Assembly (NCBI GenBank): GCA_021613335.1
Contig: JAJTWR010000296.1
Span: forward strand, 62,001 to 126,000
DNA: 64,000 nucleotides
Direction: 5' to 3'
Source: Whitmania pigra
Lineage: Eukaryota; Annelida; Clitellata; Hirudinida; Haemopidae
The position numbers and the translations under genes were made by a program. Below are positions 1-12,400 of the stretch, in pieces. The notes beneath the pieces were generated by a model. The model saw only the letters and a program-made list of their open reading frames with translations, searched no databases and had not been told where the DNA came from. Position 1 is the first letter of the stretch. Every line of letters begins with the position of its first letter.

Positions 1-59
1 GAAAAAATAATAATAAATTAATATCTTAAGTAAATGTTCTAGTAATTTTTTTTCAAAAC

Positions 60-3000
60 CTTGACAATCTGCAGTCCGAGTTTGTTGTCGTCAGGGTTGC
101 TTTTTTCGTTGAAAGTAAATTTTTTCGTCTTTTCCCAGTTGATGCACAGGTTGCTGAGATAATTATCAGCCAAAGCCAACCAAATCTGCATAAACAAATA
201 ATTAGCCATGTTATCAATGCCATTAAACTGTTGATATTTCAAACTGCAGGTAGCAACTGGATGAAAAATGATTTAGTTTAAGAATTAAAAAATCATACAA
301 ATTTAAGATGAGAATAAAGCTTAACTTTTACTTAAGACACTAATATTATATTATTATTACATCAATATTTGCTTTATTATTATAATATTAATACTGTTAC
401 ATCATATTTGCTCAATACATTCTTTAATATATCATTTTGGGGTCTAAGGACTTTAAAAATGTCAAATTGGAATAAAATATATGGCCATTGAGCTAGGTGA
501 CTCTCTTCCAAATTGTTGGCCATATTTGCACAATGACTCCTTAATGCATGTTGCAAGCAAAATGTCAATGGCCAAAGTTGTGAAATCAATAACTAAACTA
601 TTTTCTCAAACCACATTTCAGCAGGAAGCAAGCTAACTTGAATTTCACAAACGAAAGATAAAAGTTTTCTCCAGAAAATGGGGAGAAAAAACACATTCGA
701 TGCCGACGAAACATGACCAACCATGATCACACGAAGACATTGCATCAAATTGCAAAGAATAATTGACCACTCCAATCGCTCAGATGACGACGGCGATACA
801 TTATTGGTTCATTAATTATTTATAAGTTAAGAAATACATTAACTCGACAATGGATATCAGATTTAACAAAAGATCCAGAAACTTGCATTCACCTATATTC
901 CGCAACATCAAAACAATTTTCCCCACGCAATTTCAGATCATTCATTTTCACATGTCAGATTCATCTGTCCAAACTTCTTCAGTCCAAAGTTTGCATGATA
1001 GTGATCTGTTATGTTTGTCAGAAATGGCAACATTATGCGAGTTGGATAAATTTGTATGGCGTTCGTATTGCATTTGTTAAAACATTCTTGATGTAACATC
1101 ACTAGTCTGTAAACTTTTATGCTATAAACATTACTTTGTGTTTTCATTAGTTCATTTATGTGCAAAACCCGTAAATCAGCTCATAAATTATTCATGAGGT
1201 AATAATCTGTCCCTTCCATCACAAACATGATCCAAACAATAATAACAACAACAACAACAACAACAACAATGACATCAACAGCTGCAGCAGATTCTCATCA
1301 TCATCATCATCATCATTATACATACATATCTCAGTCTTAAGTTGGGGAACACTTGTTCAAATAAATATTAATCCAGGTTTAAGAAATTAACACGAGACAC
1401 CATATGTCTAACATACTAACGAAAACCCATGCATCCTAAAACACGTTCGAAAAATGCAGGCAACAGCACGGCCAGTGAACGTTGAAATGAGATCAAGGTC
1501 AAAACTGTGGACAACCTCTGACAAGGAGTCAGAGCAAAAAAATAAATAAAATCTCAAATTGAAACCTTTTTCCTGAATTCCTGAGGAATCCCGTGAGGCA
1601 GCCTGGCCACTGCTTTCATGGCATCTTTCCACTGATTGAATGCATCATCTCCGGGCATTGGCTCGATGCTGAATCGAATTTTTGAATCTTCCCCTGCAAA
1701 TATTTAACATTTCATGTTGCATAAACGTAAAAAATAATAATAACCACTTAAGTACACTTAAATAAAATCTGCCAAAATAATAAATTATATTTAAGTATTG
1801 TAAAGAAATCACAAACAAATCTTTAAAGCTCCTTCACATTTAAATTTCTGAATACCTTCATTGAGATAGTAGCAAAACTTTGTAGTCTTTTTAATTCCGT
1901 TGGAGTTGACAATCATGACTATGGCATCAATTGTTTACAATCATGACAAGGTTGATTGTCTTTAAAATGTCAACCAAATAAACACATTCTACAAGCCAGA
2001 AGACAAAAATACGTAGCCTTCCTTGACAGTAGTAAAACATCCATCGGAAGTTGCAGCATTTATATGGACAGGCATGCAAAGTGTGTTCTATTGGGTGCTA
2101 TAAAAGGACCGAGAATGCCCATCCATCTGAAGCTTTTATCCGTGCGAGTACGCAATTCCAAAGTCTCCTAAAGAGGACGCTCCAGTGTGACGGTCGAAAA
2201 CATCACGACATTTAAATGTCATTACTCGAATAACTAATAGATCATGTTCTTCGCAAAACCTGTTATTGAAATATTTCATTTTCCTAGAAAAACCCTCCTT
2301 TTATAACTTTTAATAAAAATTTAAATAATTTCCTCGCAGCCCTCAGACTCAGAACCAGGAATGAATGAACAAGGAACCGGCGAAAGAATCCAATTCGCTT
2401 GCTTGGCAACCTTCTGTTGCCATTACAAAGCTTGCAGGATGAAAGCAAGGTGGAAACAACGAATCAATAACAGGTCCTCGATGCCTTCCATCTCGGTCAG
2501 CTACAGCCTATAAATAGCAACGACCGGAGACGACGACGTCAGAGCTAAATAAAGAAGCTCTTGTAAAGGAAAAACGAAAGTAAACATTAGGAACATGCTA
2601 ACTTCTCTTGAGTGAGGAGGCATGCAAAATGGCCGTCATGATGTCATACTTTTCCCTCAACGATGTCAGATGTCGCTCTCTGGCCTTTAACTGTTTGACC
2701 AGCCGAGATGATGTCTGAGTGCTATGGTGTGACAGATTGGCGACCAGTTCTTTTAGCTGATGTATATCTTGATTTGTGTCAAAAAGATGTTTAAATAAAT
2801 TGTTTATACACGTATTTTAAAATATTACAATAGTAAATTGTAGTGCAGATGGATTAGCAGAAAGCAATTAATTTTGCACCGAACGAAAGCAAAGACACTA
2901 GTAATTTAGGTGTCCCTGTTTGCAATCTATTATTAGCAATGACTTAAGTCGAAATTAAGCATCATGAACTTGAGAAATCAATAGCGGTGATTATTAGCAG

Positions 3001-3801
3001 ATTTCATTTGTGGTGGTAAATTCACTAAATAAATAATCACTTCTAATTAATATACATAATTCAACTCAATTTATTTTATGTTTATTTCAAATTATTAAAA
3101 GCCTCTTGTAACTATCATTGTCTGCAACATTCAGAACATTTGCACATCTTACCTCTTGCCATCAGGTTGGCAACATTGAGTCGAACCTTTTCACCATCTG
3201 TCCTGCCTTGTTCAGTTCTGCAAAGGACGACATCAGATTCTGTCATGTCAGTGAAAGTGTCACTGTCAAGACTGTCCTTATATCCATAATGAAACCTGTT
3301 GTAGATTTCAAACAACAGATCATCGAATACACTACTGCGATGAGAATTTGAGCAATCTGGTTCCTCCACACTTTGGTAATGCCTTTCAGTTGTCTGAGGC
3401 AATATTAAGGGATTTAGAGAAATTTCTCCATGAAGGGTTGCAGGCAAGGATGTTCTTTTTGACATAAGGCACACTCTAGCAGATTCAATTGGTTTATTCA
3501 CCTGAACCTCAACCAAAGAAGTTTTAGAATCACATTTTTCCAATTCCATCTGACTTTTTGAATCGCTTTCATCATCTTTGATAACACTTTGCAAAAAATC
3601 ATCATTTTCTAGTGACTGTTTTGAATTCATTTCAGTTTCCGATGCATTATGATTAAGGTCAACACTTTCGAGGCTCGAATCCGATTCGTTTCCGTCTTCA
3701 ACAAATTCTGATTTCGTTTTATTGACATCATCTCCTATTTCTATTTTTCTTTCCACTTTGTGTCGCTTGCTATGGCGGTAAAATTTAGTACCACTTGACA
3801 T
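60..3801 (-). CDS. TBC1D30: TBC1D30-like Rab GTPase-activating protein, N-terminal part (4 exons, runs off left edge)
   Basis: Proposed coding exons on the minus strand are 3801-3153, 2767-2603, 1693-1566 and 185-60; the phases (1, 1, 0, 0) join without a gap. The start at 3801 opens a 216-codon first exon ending at a good AGAG/GTAAGA donor. This exon is acidic and Ser-rich but keeps the family motif around DSLDSDTFTDMTESDVVL. Exon 2 encodes a helical stretch (DIHQLKELVANL). Exons 3-4 carry FSIEPMPGDDAFNQWKDAMK, ARLPHGIPQEFRKKIWLALA and FTFNEKSNPDD, which match the segment of human TBC1D30 entering the TBC domain almost residue for residue. The catalytic Arg and Gln fingers lie further left, outside the window. 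The human protein is a RabGAP reported to act on Rab8 and limit ciliogenesis; that role is family knowledge. The last donor (AAG/GTTTTG) is weak. It is head-to-head with RNPC3. Confidence 0.9.
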
Positions 3802-4822
3802 GTTTAGGTGTTATAATCGTCTGCTCCACTAAAATAGCATTAAGAGTAGTCCATATGAGGCTTCAATAATCAACATCGCGCGATAAGGTCATCCGGCAGA
3901 GTCGTGTTGACATACCACAGAGATGGACTTACGTAATGTTATCAACCTTAATTACTCTTTACCTGTTATCTCCAGTCGCATAAAATTTCAGTTTTATGTG
4001 ATTTAATAATGTTGTTATGTTTAAATACTTTTATACAATCCGTTAAATGTGTGAAAAGGTTTTACATTAATAATAAGTATTATTTGAAGCCCGACGAACT
4101 GATAATTTAATCAAGTAATCAAGTTTGATTGGATTACGTAAAACTTGTTTTAATTGAATATGGAATTGTCAGTGGAATAGTTAAAATATTACGAAAGCCT
4201 AATCATGGATTTTGCGTTTTTACCAGCCTTGTTAATCTTTTTCTTTTGGTTTATCACTTTAGGAAATGCATTTGATGCATTTTACATTAAAATGATTTTA
4301 AATGTCTGTAGCCTTTCGCACATTTTTGTTTTTTTTCCAAAATTTAAGTAGTCTGCTAGTAGTCTGTTTTGGAATCTCCTGGTGAATAGATGGGCTTGTC
4401 ATATAGTTTTTCTTAATTTGCTCTCTGCTGCTCTGTTATGCCGCAAATTATTATTTTTGTTTTATAAATATATTTTGAGTATATATATATTTTTTGATTA
4501 CTTATATTTATTTTCTATATAAATTTAAAATTCTTTTAAAATTTGCAATTAAAAGTATCTTTGCTTTTTTATTAGCGATAATAAAGTGTAAACTAAGCCC
4601 CCTGTGTCACAGATCGTATTTTACCACAATATAATTTCCTGAGCTTTAATGGAATGTCATTTTGATTTTAATGGTTAAAATTTATTACATTATGCAGTGT
4701 CATTTAATTTGATCTTAAAATAATTTTCAGAAAAAGATTGTTATGTAGATATTTTATGAGTATTCATGTGCTGTAATTAATTACATGAACTTTTACATCA
4801 TATTTTATATAATGTCATTTTT
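3802..4822. promoter_or_regulatory. Divergent intergenic region between TBC1D30-like and RNPC3
   Basis: About 1 kb separates the TBC1D30-like start codon from the first supported RNPC3 codon. It is strongly AT-rich and no coding exon was recognised. It must hold the TBC1D30-like promoter and probably the promoter and 5' untranslated exon of RNPC3, because the RNPC3 reading frame begins at what looks like a splice acceptor. No convincing TATA box was found. Confidence 0.5.
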
Positions 4823-6220
4823 ATGCAGGAATTGAAGAGATTCGAAAACGAGACGTTGCTTGTTAAACATCTTCCTTCCTGTTTCACTGAAGATGATTGC
4901 AAAGATTTTTTCAAGCAACTTGGAGCTGTTGACGTTAAATATATGGGTCAAAAGGGGAATATGAAGCATTCAGCTTTTGTTACATTTCAGTCAGCAAGGG
5001 AAGCCACTAATATTTTGACCAAACTACATCAATTGTCATTTTTGGGAACTGTTCTTGTCGTAGAATATTCCAAGTCACACACTGATGTCCCCACTACAAA
5101 CAACAATTGTTGTGATACGACAGAAGTGGCATCAAAAGATGATCACGTTAATCATTTGAATATTGAAGATGAAAAGCTTCAAATTAAAAGAAAGTACATT
5201 AATGAACTTAACAGCATATCAAGTGCTTGGAACTTTGATTATGGTTTTAAAAATGGCCTGTATTATTCCTACCCTCCTCCATCAATGTCTATTCTAATCA
5301 ACATCACAAATGCTTTAGCAGCTGTTCCAAAGTTTTATGTGCAAGTTTTGCATCTCATGAACAAAATGAATCTACCTGCTCCTTTTGGACCAGTGACTTT
5401 AACACCTCCAATTCCAGACGATACCATCCATGAACAGCCACTGCAAAGAGAGAGTTCTTCAGAGTCTGAGCTTGAAAGTGATGATGAAAAAGTGGCAAAA
5501 AAGTCTCGTAAAAGGAAAGCCAATGAAAGAGATTGTGATGAATCCTTTAGAAAAAGATTAAAACTACAGTTGGCTATGGAAGCTCAGCTGCAGGCCATGT
5601 CAATGAAAATTGCATCCACTCATAATGAAGCAACCAATCCAAGTGAAGTATTTGAGCACCATGAAGTTGTAGATAAATCTAAAAAGATTGATATTAAGAT
5701 TCCATCTTCTGTGTCTGTAACAGAAGAGAATCACAAAGCTCTTGTAGAAAGTGGAGAGGTACCTGAAGAACAAGAAATTGGTGGTTTTGGCAAAATAAAT
5801 CCTGGAGGCAAAAAGCATGTCCAAGATGCTCCTTCACATGATAAGATTGAATGGGGAAAACAAGAATTCATATCCAAAGAAGACATGGCAAAGAATCGAT
5901 TACCTCTTGAAGAACTCCAAAAATTGAGTGTCTTTAAAAGCTATGATGTGGGAGAGACGACCTCAAGGCTATATATTAAAAATCTTTCAAAGACGGTCAC
6001 TGAAAAAGATTTGCATTTTGTGTTTGGGAATTACGTTAATTGGGACAGTGATGAGAAAAACAGATATGACATATTGCTCATGAAACAAGGAAGAATGAAG
6101 GGCCAGGCATTTATTACTTTGCCTTCTGAAATCGTTTCAAAAAGAGCAATTAAGGATACCAATGGGCTTGTCTTACAGGGTAAACCCATGGCTGTTCACT
6201 TTGCAAGGTCATCCAAGTGA
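4823..6220 (+). CDS. RNPC3: RNPC3, U11/U12 snRNP 65 kDa protein (two RRMs)
   Basis: This is a component of the U11/U12 di-snRNP of the minor (U12-dependent) spliceosome. In the family the N-terminal region contacts the U11-59K protein and the C-terminal RRM binds the 3' stem-loop of U12 snRNA. The frame encodes 465 residues, close to the human length. RRM1 is at about residues 10-85 (ETLLVKHLPS as RNP2, HSAFVTF as RNP1). The family-specific block YPPPSMSILINITNALA followed by PKFYVQVLHLMNKMNLPAPF is at about 150-190. An acidic then basic linker follows, and RRM2 is at about 375-462 (RLYIKNLS, MKGQAFITL). The first ATG (4823) overlaps TTTTTATGCAG/G, a good acceptor, so the true start may lie in an upstream exon and this coding exon may begin at 4829. 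The rest is intronless. A poly(A) signal follows at 6298. Confidence 0.95.
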   Translation: MQELKRFENETLLVKHLPSCFTEDDCKDFFKQLGAVDVKYMGQKGNMKHSAFVTFQSAREATNILTKLHQLSFLGTVLVVEYSKSHTDVPTTNNNCCDTTEVASKDDHVNHLNIEDEKLQIKRKYINELNSISSAWNFDYGFKNGLYYSYPPPSMSILINITNALAAVPKFYVQVLHLMNKMNLPAPFGPVTLTPPIPDDTIHEQPLQRESSSESELESDDEKVAKKSRKRKANERDCDESFRKRLKLQLAMEAQLQAMSMKIASTHNEATNPSEVFEHHEVVDKSKKIDIKIPSSVSVTEENHKALVESGEVPEEQEIGGFGKINPGGKKHVQDAPSHDKIEWGKQEFISKEDMAKNRLPLEELQKLSVFKSYDVGETTSRLYIKNLSKTVTEKDLHFVFGNYVNWDSDEKNRYDILLMKQGRMKGQAFITLPSEIVSKRAIKDTNGLVLQGKPMAVHFARSSK

Positions 6221-6297
6221 TAGTGTTGCTTTCTCATGTGTCAAATTGTATGTTTAGCTAATTTATTTGTTTTGGTTTCAAAATTGTTGTTACTTGT

Positions 6298-6303
6298 AAT
6301 AAA
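6298..6303 (+). terminator. Poly(A) signal of RNPC3
   Basis: AATAAA lies 78 bases after the RNPC3 stop codon, in AT-rich 3' sequence. Confidence 0.7.
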
Positions 6304-6719
6304 AATGTAAATACATGAAAAAGAATGAATTCTTGGACTGAGATTAATGAAAGTAGATGCGGAAATTGGAAAGTTCGTATCGTTGATGTGTGACCCAGCA
6401 GAGCAGTCGCGCCAAAAAATATTTGTTGGATTATAGTTTTACATATGATAACTTATCTGCATTGGATTAAAATATCGCAAGAATATTTGTGATCTGGGAC
6501 TGAGTCTACATGCCACCGTCGCATGTGGAAGCGTTGGTTTTACCCTGACCGCATTAAAACGAAGTAGAAATTATATATCCTATTAATTAAAATATAACAA
6601 TTGTGAAGTTTAAGAATGTAATGTTAAAATTCTCAGCTCTCTTTACTTTTAAACGTTAATGTCACATCTGCAACTCTTGTTTACTCACTGGGATTTTGAG
6701 TCGCTGAAGACTATTTAAA
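6304..6719. other. RNPC3-TRAPPC1 intergenic spacer
   Basis: About 415 bases with no open frame of note. It lies between the RNPC3 poly(A) signal and the TRAPPC1 start, both on the plus strand, so it should contain the TRAPPC1 promoter. No clear core-promoter element was recognised. Confidence 0.5.
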
Positions 6720-7446
6720 ATGACTATTTACAACATTTATATATTTAATAAACACGGTACTTGTTTGTATTACTATGAATGGAACAGAAAAAAACACTCA
6801 GGATTAACTCAAGAAGAGGCAGGTTTCGGTCAATATATTCCATAGCGAAATTGCTAATTTTAGTTACTTATTATTACTTATTTTAGGAATTCAAGTTAAT
6901 GTATGGTATGCTGTTTTCATTGAAATCATTTGCAAATCGCCTTTCTCCATCTGACCAGTAAGTAAGGATATTTAGCTATCTGCACTTAGACCAATCTAAA
7001 TATGTCGACACACGCTATTTTCAAGAAAAGAGGGACTCAACAGCTATAAAACAAGTCAATACAAGTTAAATTTTTATGAGACACCAAGCGGGCTAAAGTT
7101 CGTGCTTAACACAGATCTGAATGTTGGGAACATTAAGGAAACACTCCACCAGCTGTACAGCCAGGTAATGAAAACATTCAACATTGTTATCTTATGCAAC
7201 ATGCTAGCAACTTTATGAGACAATCTGTTCAAATTTTAATAAGGTGATAAACTGTATAGCTTTTCAGCATTTTTTAATCTAATGGAATGTGAAAGCACAT
7301 CGCCTGTTTGTTATTTTCAGGTATTTGTGGAATATGTCACTAAGAATCCAGCATGTGATCCCAATCAGCCTATTAAAAGTGAACTTTTTGCAGCAAAACT
7401 GAATGAATTTATTGTAAACCTGCCCATATTTGGCAATTCAGTTTGA
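6720..7446 (+). CDS. TRAPPC1: TRAPPC1 (Bet5), TRAPP complex subunit
   Basis: Small longin-fold subunit of the TRAPP Rab1/Ypt1 exchange complex, acting in ER-Golgi and intra-Golgi tethering. Four exons join in phase: 6720-6818, 6887-6957, 7026-7164 and 7321-7446. The protein is about 144 residues, as in other animals. It starts MTIYNIYIFNKHGTCLYYYE and keeps EFKLMYGMLFSLKSF, YKTSQYKLNFYETPSGLKFV and a C-terminal LPIFG. Exon 1 can only join exon 2 in frame if it ends at GAG/GCAGGT, which makes intron 1 a GC-AG intron. The GT four bases downstream breaks the frame. The other introns have GTAAGT and GTAATG donors. A poly(A) signal (AATAAA) is at 7492. The gene is tail-to-tail with FAM204A. Confidence 0.95.
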
Positions 7447-7992
7447 TTATCATTGTTTCCATTTGAAATTGAAACATAGATTAAAATTTAAAATAAAAGT
7501 AACAAAAACATCCAGTAACAAAACTAAGCCTTATATAAATGTTTTCAATTGGTCATTAGAACTATAAAAATAAATCTAGATGCTGCCCTCAATAAGCATC
7601 CTCAGAAATCATGAAGAATTTAAAACTTTCAGCTTCAGTGTAGTAAACATTTTGAATTTTTTGAGCACACGTTAATTTCGAACCAACTCTGCATGCCCTT
7701 TCATGTGCTTCAACAAATTAATTGAATCGTCAGGGATTTAATTTCATTTAATGAAGAAACAACAAGTATCATTGGAACGAATTCCAGTAATGTAGATGTA
7801 AATAGATATTCACACAGAATATAATAAGAAGACATGAAAAGCTTTGTTTGGTGACAGAGGCAAATCTGACTCTCGGCTTTGTGAGCATGGCATCTTTTGA
7901 TCATTCTACTATGATCGAATGCAGATACCACCAGTTTTTATACAAAAAATGTAATTGATAGTATTTATAAATCCTGTCGACCTTCACATGCT
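7447..7992. other. Convergent 3' region of TRAPPC1 and FAM204A
   Basis: This stretch holds the 3' untranslated ends of the two convergent genes. The plus-strand AATAAA at 7492-7497 serves TRAPPC1. No clear canonical signal was found for FAM204A on the minus strand. Open frames here have no recognisable similarity. Confidence 0.5.
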
Positions 7993-8821
7993 TCACATGT
8001 TGCCCTTAGTCTCCCATCTGTGTTTTTGCTCAAATCCCCATGCAGGTCTCCTTTTCTTTGAGTGATGCTTCAGTTCTTCTTCAGCCTTTTTCTTATCCAG
8101 ATATCTTTTGGCATCGCAGGCATCCGTGACTTGTTTGGCGAAGTTCCTCGCAACGAGTTGGTCATTGAGGACAACAGCTTTATCAACATTGTGACTTTGG
8201 ATGGCATTATCAATCTTCTTTTCTAAGCCACTTCTTGGACCTCTGTTTGTACCAGTGGTTTGTACCAAGTGTTTGTTGATGTTGATGTATGGATGAATAT
8301 CTTGAAGGAAATAATTGAATTTCTATAGAAAAAAAAACCCAAAAGTCATGAAACAAAATGTTTCTCCTTGCATTGGAAGTGAGGAAACTGAGTTATCGCA
8401 AGCAATTAACATTTCTAAAAGTTGAGGTGTATTCAAGAAAAGCTCAAAATTAGTGAAAATTTGTGGAGGTTTACCTGACCAACTTAATTCCCCACTTGTG
8501 GATTTGGATGAGTCCATCTCCTTAGCCTCATTGTTATCAGCTGATTTCAGCTTCCGTGAGATTTTTAAATCATTTCTTTTTTGTATATGTTCTTCTCTAT
8601 ATTTATAAAACGATTAAAATCAAAATGTTTTGCAACCATTTTAAAATAATTTAAATTGTAACAAAATCCTCATTTTTTGTAATTAACGCATACCTGCGTT
8701 TGTGCTTTTCTTTTATAAACTTAATCCGATCTCCTAATGCTGTAAACCTGGCCCAATGCTTTTCTGATATGTCGGGAGGTGCTTTATTATCTTCCTGGGC
8801 GGTGACATTTGCTTCATCCAT
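7993..8821 (-). CDS. FAM204A: FAM204A-like small basic protein (3 exons)
   Basis: Function is unknown in animals; it is a conserved Lys-rich protein. Exons on the minus strand are 8821-8694, 8596-8475 and about 8300-7993. The N-terminus (MDEANVTAQEDNKAPPDISE) leads into a WARF motif like the family's WNKF block. The C-terminus is diagnostic: RSGLEKKIDNAI, then AWGFEQKHRWETKGNM before the stop, against AWGFEAKKRWETKSNM in the human protein. The start of exon 3 is uncertain. Phase favours an acceptor at 8301-8302, but a second acceptor (TATAG at 8323) would add a KFNYF segment resembling the family's TQYFG and does not fit the phase of exon 2. It is divergent from SAMD4. Confidence 0.85.
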
Positions 8822-9487
8822 ATTACGCTAGGTTTTAATCCCCATCGAACCGAATCGCAAGACCGCCAGATATCAACATAACAGTTCATGTCTGTATGAA
8901 TCGATTTAAAATTTTATTGACATTTGCAAATACGTATATAAATTCTTTTATATTTATATTAATTTTAAAAATATTTTCCGTGCAAATTTGAAGAAATTCC
9001 AGTAGTTTTTCTATTAAAAATTGTTGCATGCTTGCTAAGTATTTGTTAAATTAATTAATTTTATATGTAGCTATAAATTTGACTTTTGAATATCATCTAT
9101 TATGTAGAAAATTTGACCTGATTCGCTCGATTATAACCATTGGAATCTCTTAAGGAATTATGTTTGTAATGTTTCTGGAAAATACATTCCTGGGATACGG
9201 AATCTTAATTTTACATTTTATAAGCAATGAATTGAAATGAATAGGGCAGAACTGCTTGAAGTCACGTTTGGAAGTCTTTCCACATCGAATTCTGATGGAA
9301 TCTCTGGATTACCAGGCATTCCACCCCCACATTGCCTGCCGTCTGACAACAGCAACTGACGTCATTGATAACAATGTACGTTTATTTTTGGATTCATCTG
9401 AGTTTGCTAAGTTTCCGTAAGCTTCGGTTTATTTATTAAAAATGTAAAAGCATCGTCTTACACGAATTCAACAGCTTCGTCGCAAAA
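8822..9487. promoter_or_regulatory. Bidirectional promoter region FAM204A / SAMD4
   Basis: About 665 bases separate two divergent start codons. The sequence is AT-rich apart from a more GC-rich island at about 9260-9370. That island contains a perfect palindromic CRE (TGACGTCA) at 9357-9364, 124 bases before the SAMD4 start codon. No coding exon was recognised. The regulatory role is inferred from position and motif. Confidence 0.55.
9357..9364. promoter_or_regulatory. Consensus CRE (TGACGTCA)
   Basis: Full 8-base CREB/ATF palindrome in the divergent promoter, the kind of site often functional when close to a start. Confidence 0.5.
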
Positions 9488-12400
9488 ATGTCAGCTCTTT
9501 TTAAAGATCAATTTTCTAAAACAAGCGAATGGTTCTCAAGTTGGAATGAGTGCGAGCAAGTGGTTGCCCTTTATAATTTAATTAAAAAGATGACTCCTAG
9601 TCAGGCTTGCTTTTTGTCAAAAGTTTTGCCACAACTGCCATCTAGCAACACGAGTTTGGACATTGAATTACTTGAATATCAAGCAAACGATCCAAGTAAT
9701 GTTTTGCATATATTCATCTTTGAACTGTTACGCAATGCACTGTATTTGTTTTTAGATTTTATATCAAATCTGAGAAAAGAGCAACCGGACATCTTGATAA
9801 AAGAGCTTGTGAAGTTGCTGCCATTATTAAAACCTTGCAGTTTTTTGGCAGCTAAAGAATATGTTAAATTAACATCATCTATTGTCACGAATCCCTCCTT
9901 CAAGACATTCATGGTCGATGATTTGTACCAAATTATTTTTTACCTTTCTCTCCATCCATCTGTTTCAAAAGAGGACTGGCATCAACTTTACATCTGGAGG
10001 AGCAACCTCGAAGAGTTATCAACTTTGAACAAAGTTGATTCCATCAATGAGCATTTCAAAGCACCAGATTCTTTCCTTCCAGTTGTCCAGGTTTGTTTGG
10101 TGGTTTTTGACATAAATAGAATTTTCATGATTATAGTTACAACAATATATGATTAATATGTATTTTTAATTAGTATGTTATTATATATACATTTATATTA
10201 AACAGGTTTCTGATGCTTCCTTAAGTCAGTCTGTCCCGGAATCAAGGGAAATAGGAGTGGAAAGGGAATTCTTCAACGTTCCAGAATGTTTCGTAGGGTC
10301 CAACTACCTTCTTCCACCATTACCACAGGATACTTTTGTACCCAGAAAAAACTCAAATTCGTTGTCATTGGTTAATGAGGGAGCTTTGTATAAAGATCAG
10401 CTTGGATCGAGCGACTTCCAACGGCCTCATCCTGTCAATCCTATCAATTCGTACTTTTCAAATATGGGTCAGAATGAATGTTTTTCATCACTTTTTGCAC
10501 TTGTTAATATATAAAAATCAATTTTTGTTATAAAGTTCCAAAGCAAACTAGTTAATTAAGACTTCCAAACTTGATTTATCCAACATTTGGATAAATATAA
10601 TTATTGACTTTTTTAATATTACCATATTCAATATGGCATCTAATTATTTAAATATTTGCCAAACGTTTAAGCAGTACCGAAGCAGCATCATGCCCTGACG
10701 AGGACAGCATCTATATCTTCGTATCCAAGTTGCTCGGACTGGATCACACACAACGCCCACAAAGGGAACACTCACAAAGTAAATCAAAGTTGGTGTTTGT
10801 CAATCTTTTGTTTTTAGTCTTAAAATATGCAAAATAAATGCAAGACAGCATTCTTTTAGTAGCATACCTCACAGCAGATCATGCACCATTGTCACCTCAG
10901 AGCAGTGGAGCATCGACCGGCAGTGCTGGAAGTGACCTTCACAATCTCCCCGAGGATCCTGCCATGTCGGGTGAGTTGCGGTTTCCACGTCGTTCGTTTT
11001 CAATGCTTCCATTTCCAGCGAGCCAAATGCCTTGAACGATCTGAGATTGATTGTGGACTGATGTTCTTTCTGTGGAATGCTTCTAGATGTTTCCATGTGG
11101 CTCAAGAGTTTGAGATTGCACAAGTACTTGTTCATCTTTGAGAAGTTAAGTTACCAGGAAATGATGGAACTTACAGAAGATTGGTTGGCTGGGCAGGTTG
11201 CTAATTTTTTTTCGCACTTGAAAGATCGTAGGTCTGTGATCTACGCTAATGTTTTGTTTAGGGTGTGACGAAAGGGGCCAGAAATAAAATTCTCATCAAT
11301 GTAAAGAAGCTCCAAGATAGACCGCATCTCTTGAGGAGTGTTGAGAAGGTATTAGGATTTAATTGATTTAATTAATTGATTAATGTTGGTGAGAATTAGG
11401 AAAAATAAATTAAATAAAATGAAAAAATAACTACATTTCTTTTTCAGAACATCCTCATTGGCCATGATCTCAGTCAGTGCGTTTCAGACCTGAAGCAGGT
11501 AATATTTGCTCCAATCAGCTCGAACTCTTATGCAGACAGTCAGAGTACTCCGTCTGAGAGTGGCACCTCATGCATTGATGTCAAAATTGTGACGTCGGAA
11601 AACTACTCCAATGCGGACGAAAATCGCGAGGAGAGTTTGCCCACTCAAATATCAAGGGTTCTTGGAAAGTGTTGGTCGATTATTTACTTGGAGACCTTTG
11701 ATGTTTCGTCGCTTGACACTTCGGTCACGTGCAAACAAAATTTAATTAAGCTAATGCTAACAATAATTAATTCGTCATTTTTGTTGTTCAAGTTTATTAT
11801 TAGGATTGTTTTTTTTTTACCAGTGTGTTCTCAACTTCTGGTTTCTTCCTGCCCTGATTCAGAATGCCTTCTCAATTACCTACAATTGCTCGAAAGATGT
11901 TCCAACCATTATGTTAGTCTAACATAAGATTTAGATATTTCTCTATGGCTATGTTGTGTTGTTAATCTTTATATTTTCCTTGTTATTTAAATTTATCAAG
12001 TAAATGTGAGCAAGCAGTTTAATGAATTGTTCTACTATGGGTATTTTTTTTTAAAACTTAGTCCAACCATTCCAGAGCTGTTTGAGGTTTCATCCAAGGC
12101 TTTTGTCTGACGTTTGTATCAAACTTACCTTAATTTGAAAACAGGCATTTACTGCAGAGCAGAAAAAGAAGATGATATTTTGGAGACAGCAGATACAAAA
12201 CACATGGAATAGCCTTCTAACCAAGCATATGAATCTGAGATGCAAGACAAGGTATCACATGAATTCTGTACTTTACCAAATTCTCCATGACATTTTTAAT
12301 TCACCTTACAAATTTTTTAACAGCCATCCACAGAATCTAGCCCTACCATTTAACAAGCCAAAGTCAAAACTCACCCAGAGGTACTCAAATCCAATCAATA

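Noticed and set aside
8323..8517. Read-through frame after FAM204A exon 2
   Set aside because: The GTAAAC donor and the known protein indicate that this is an intron; the extra residues do not match the family.
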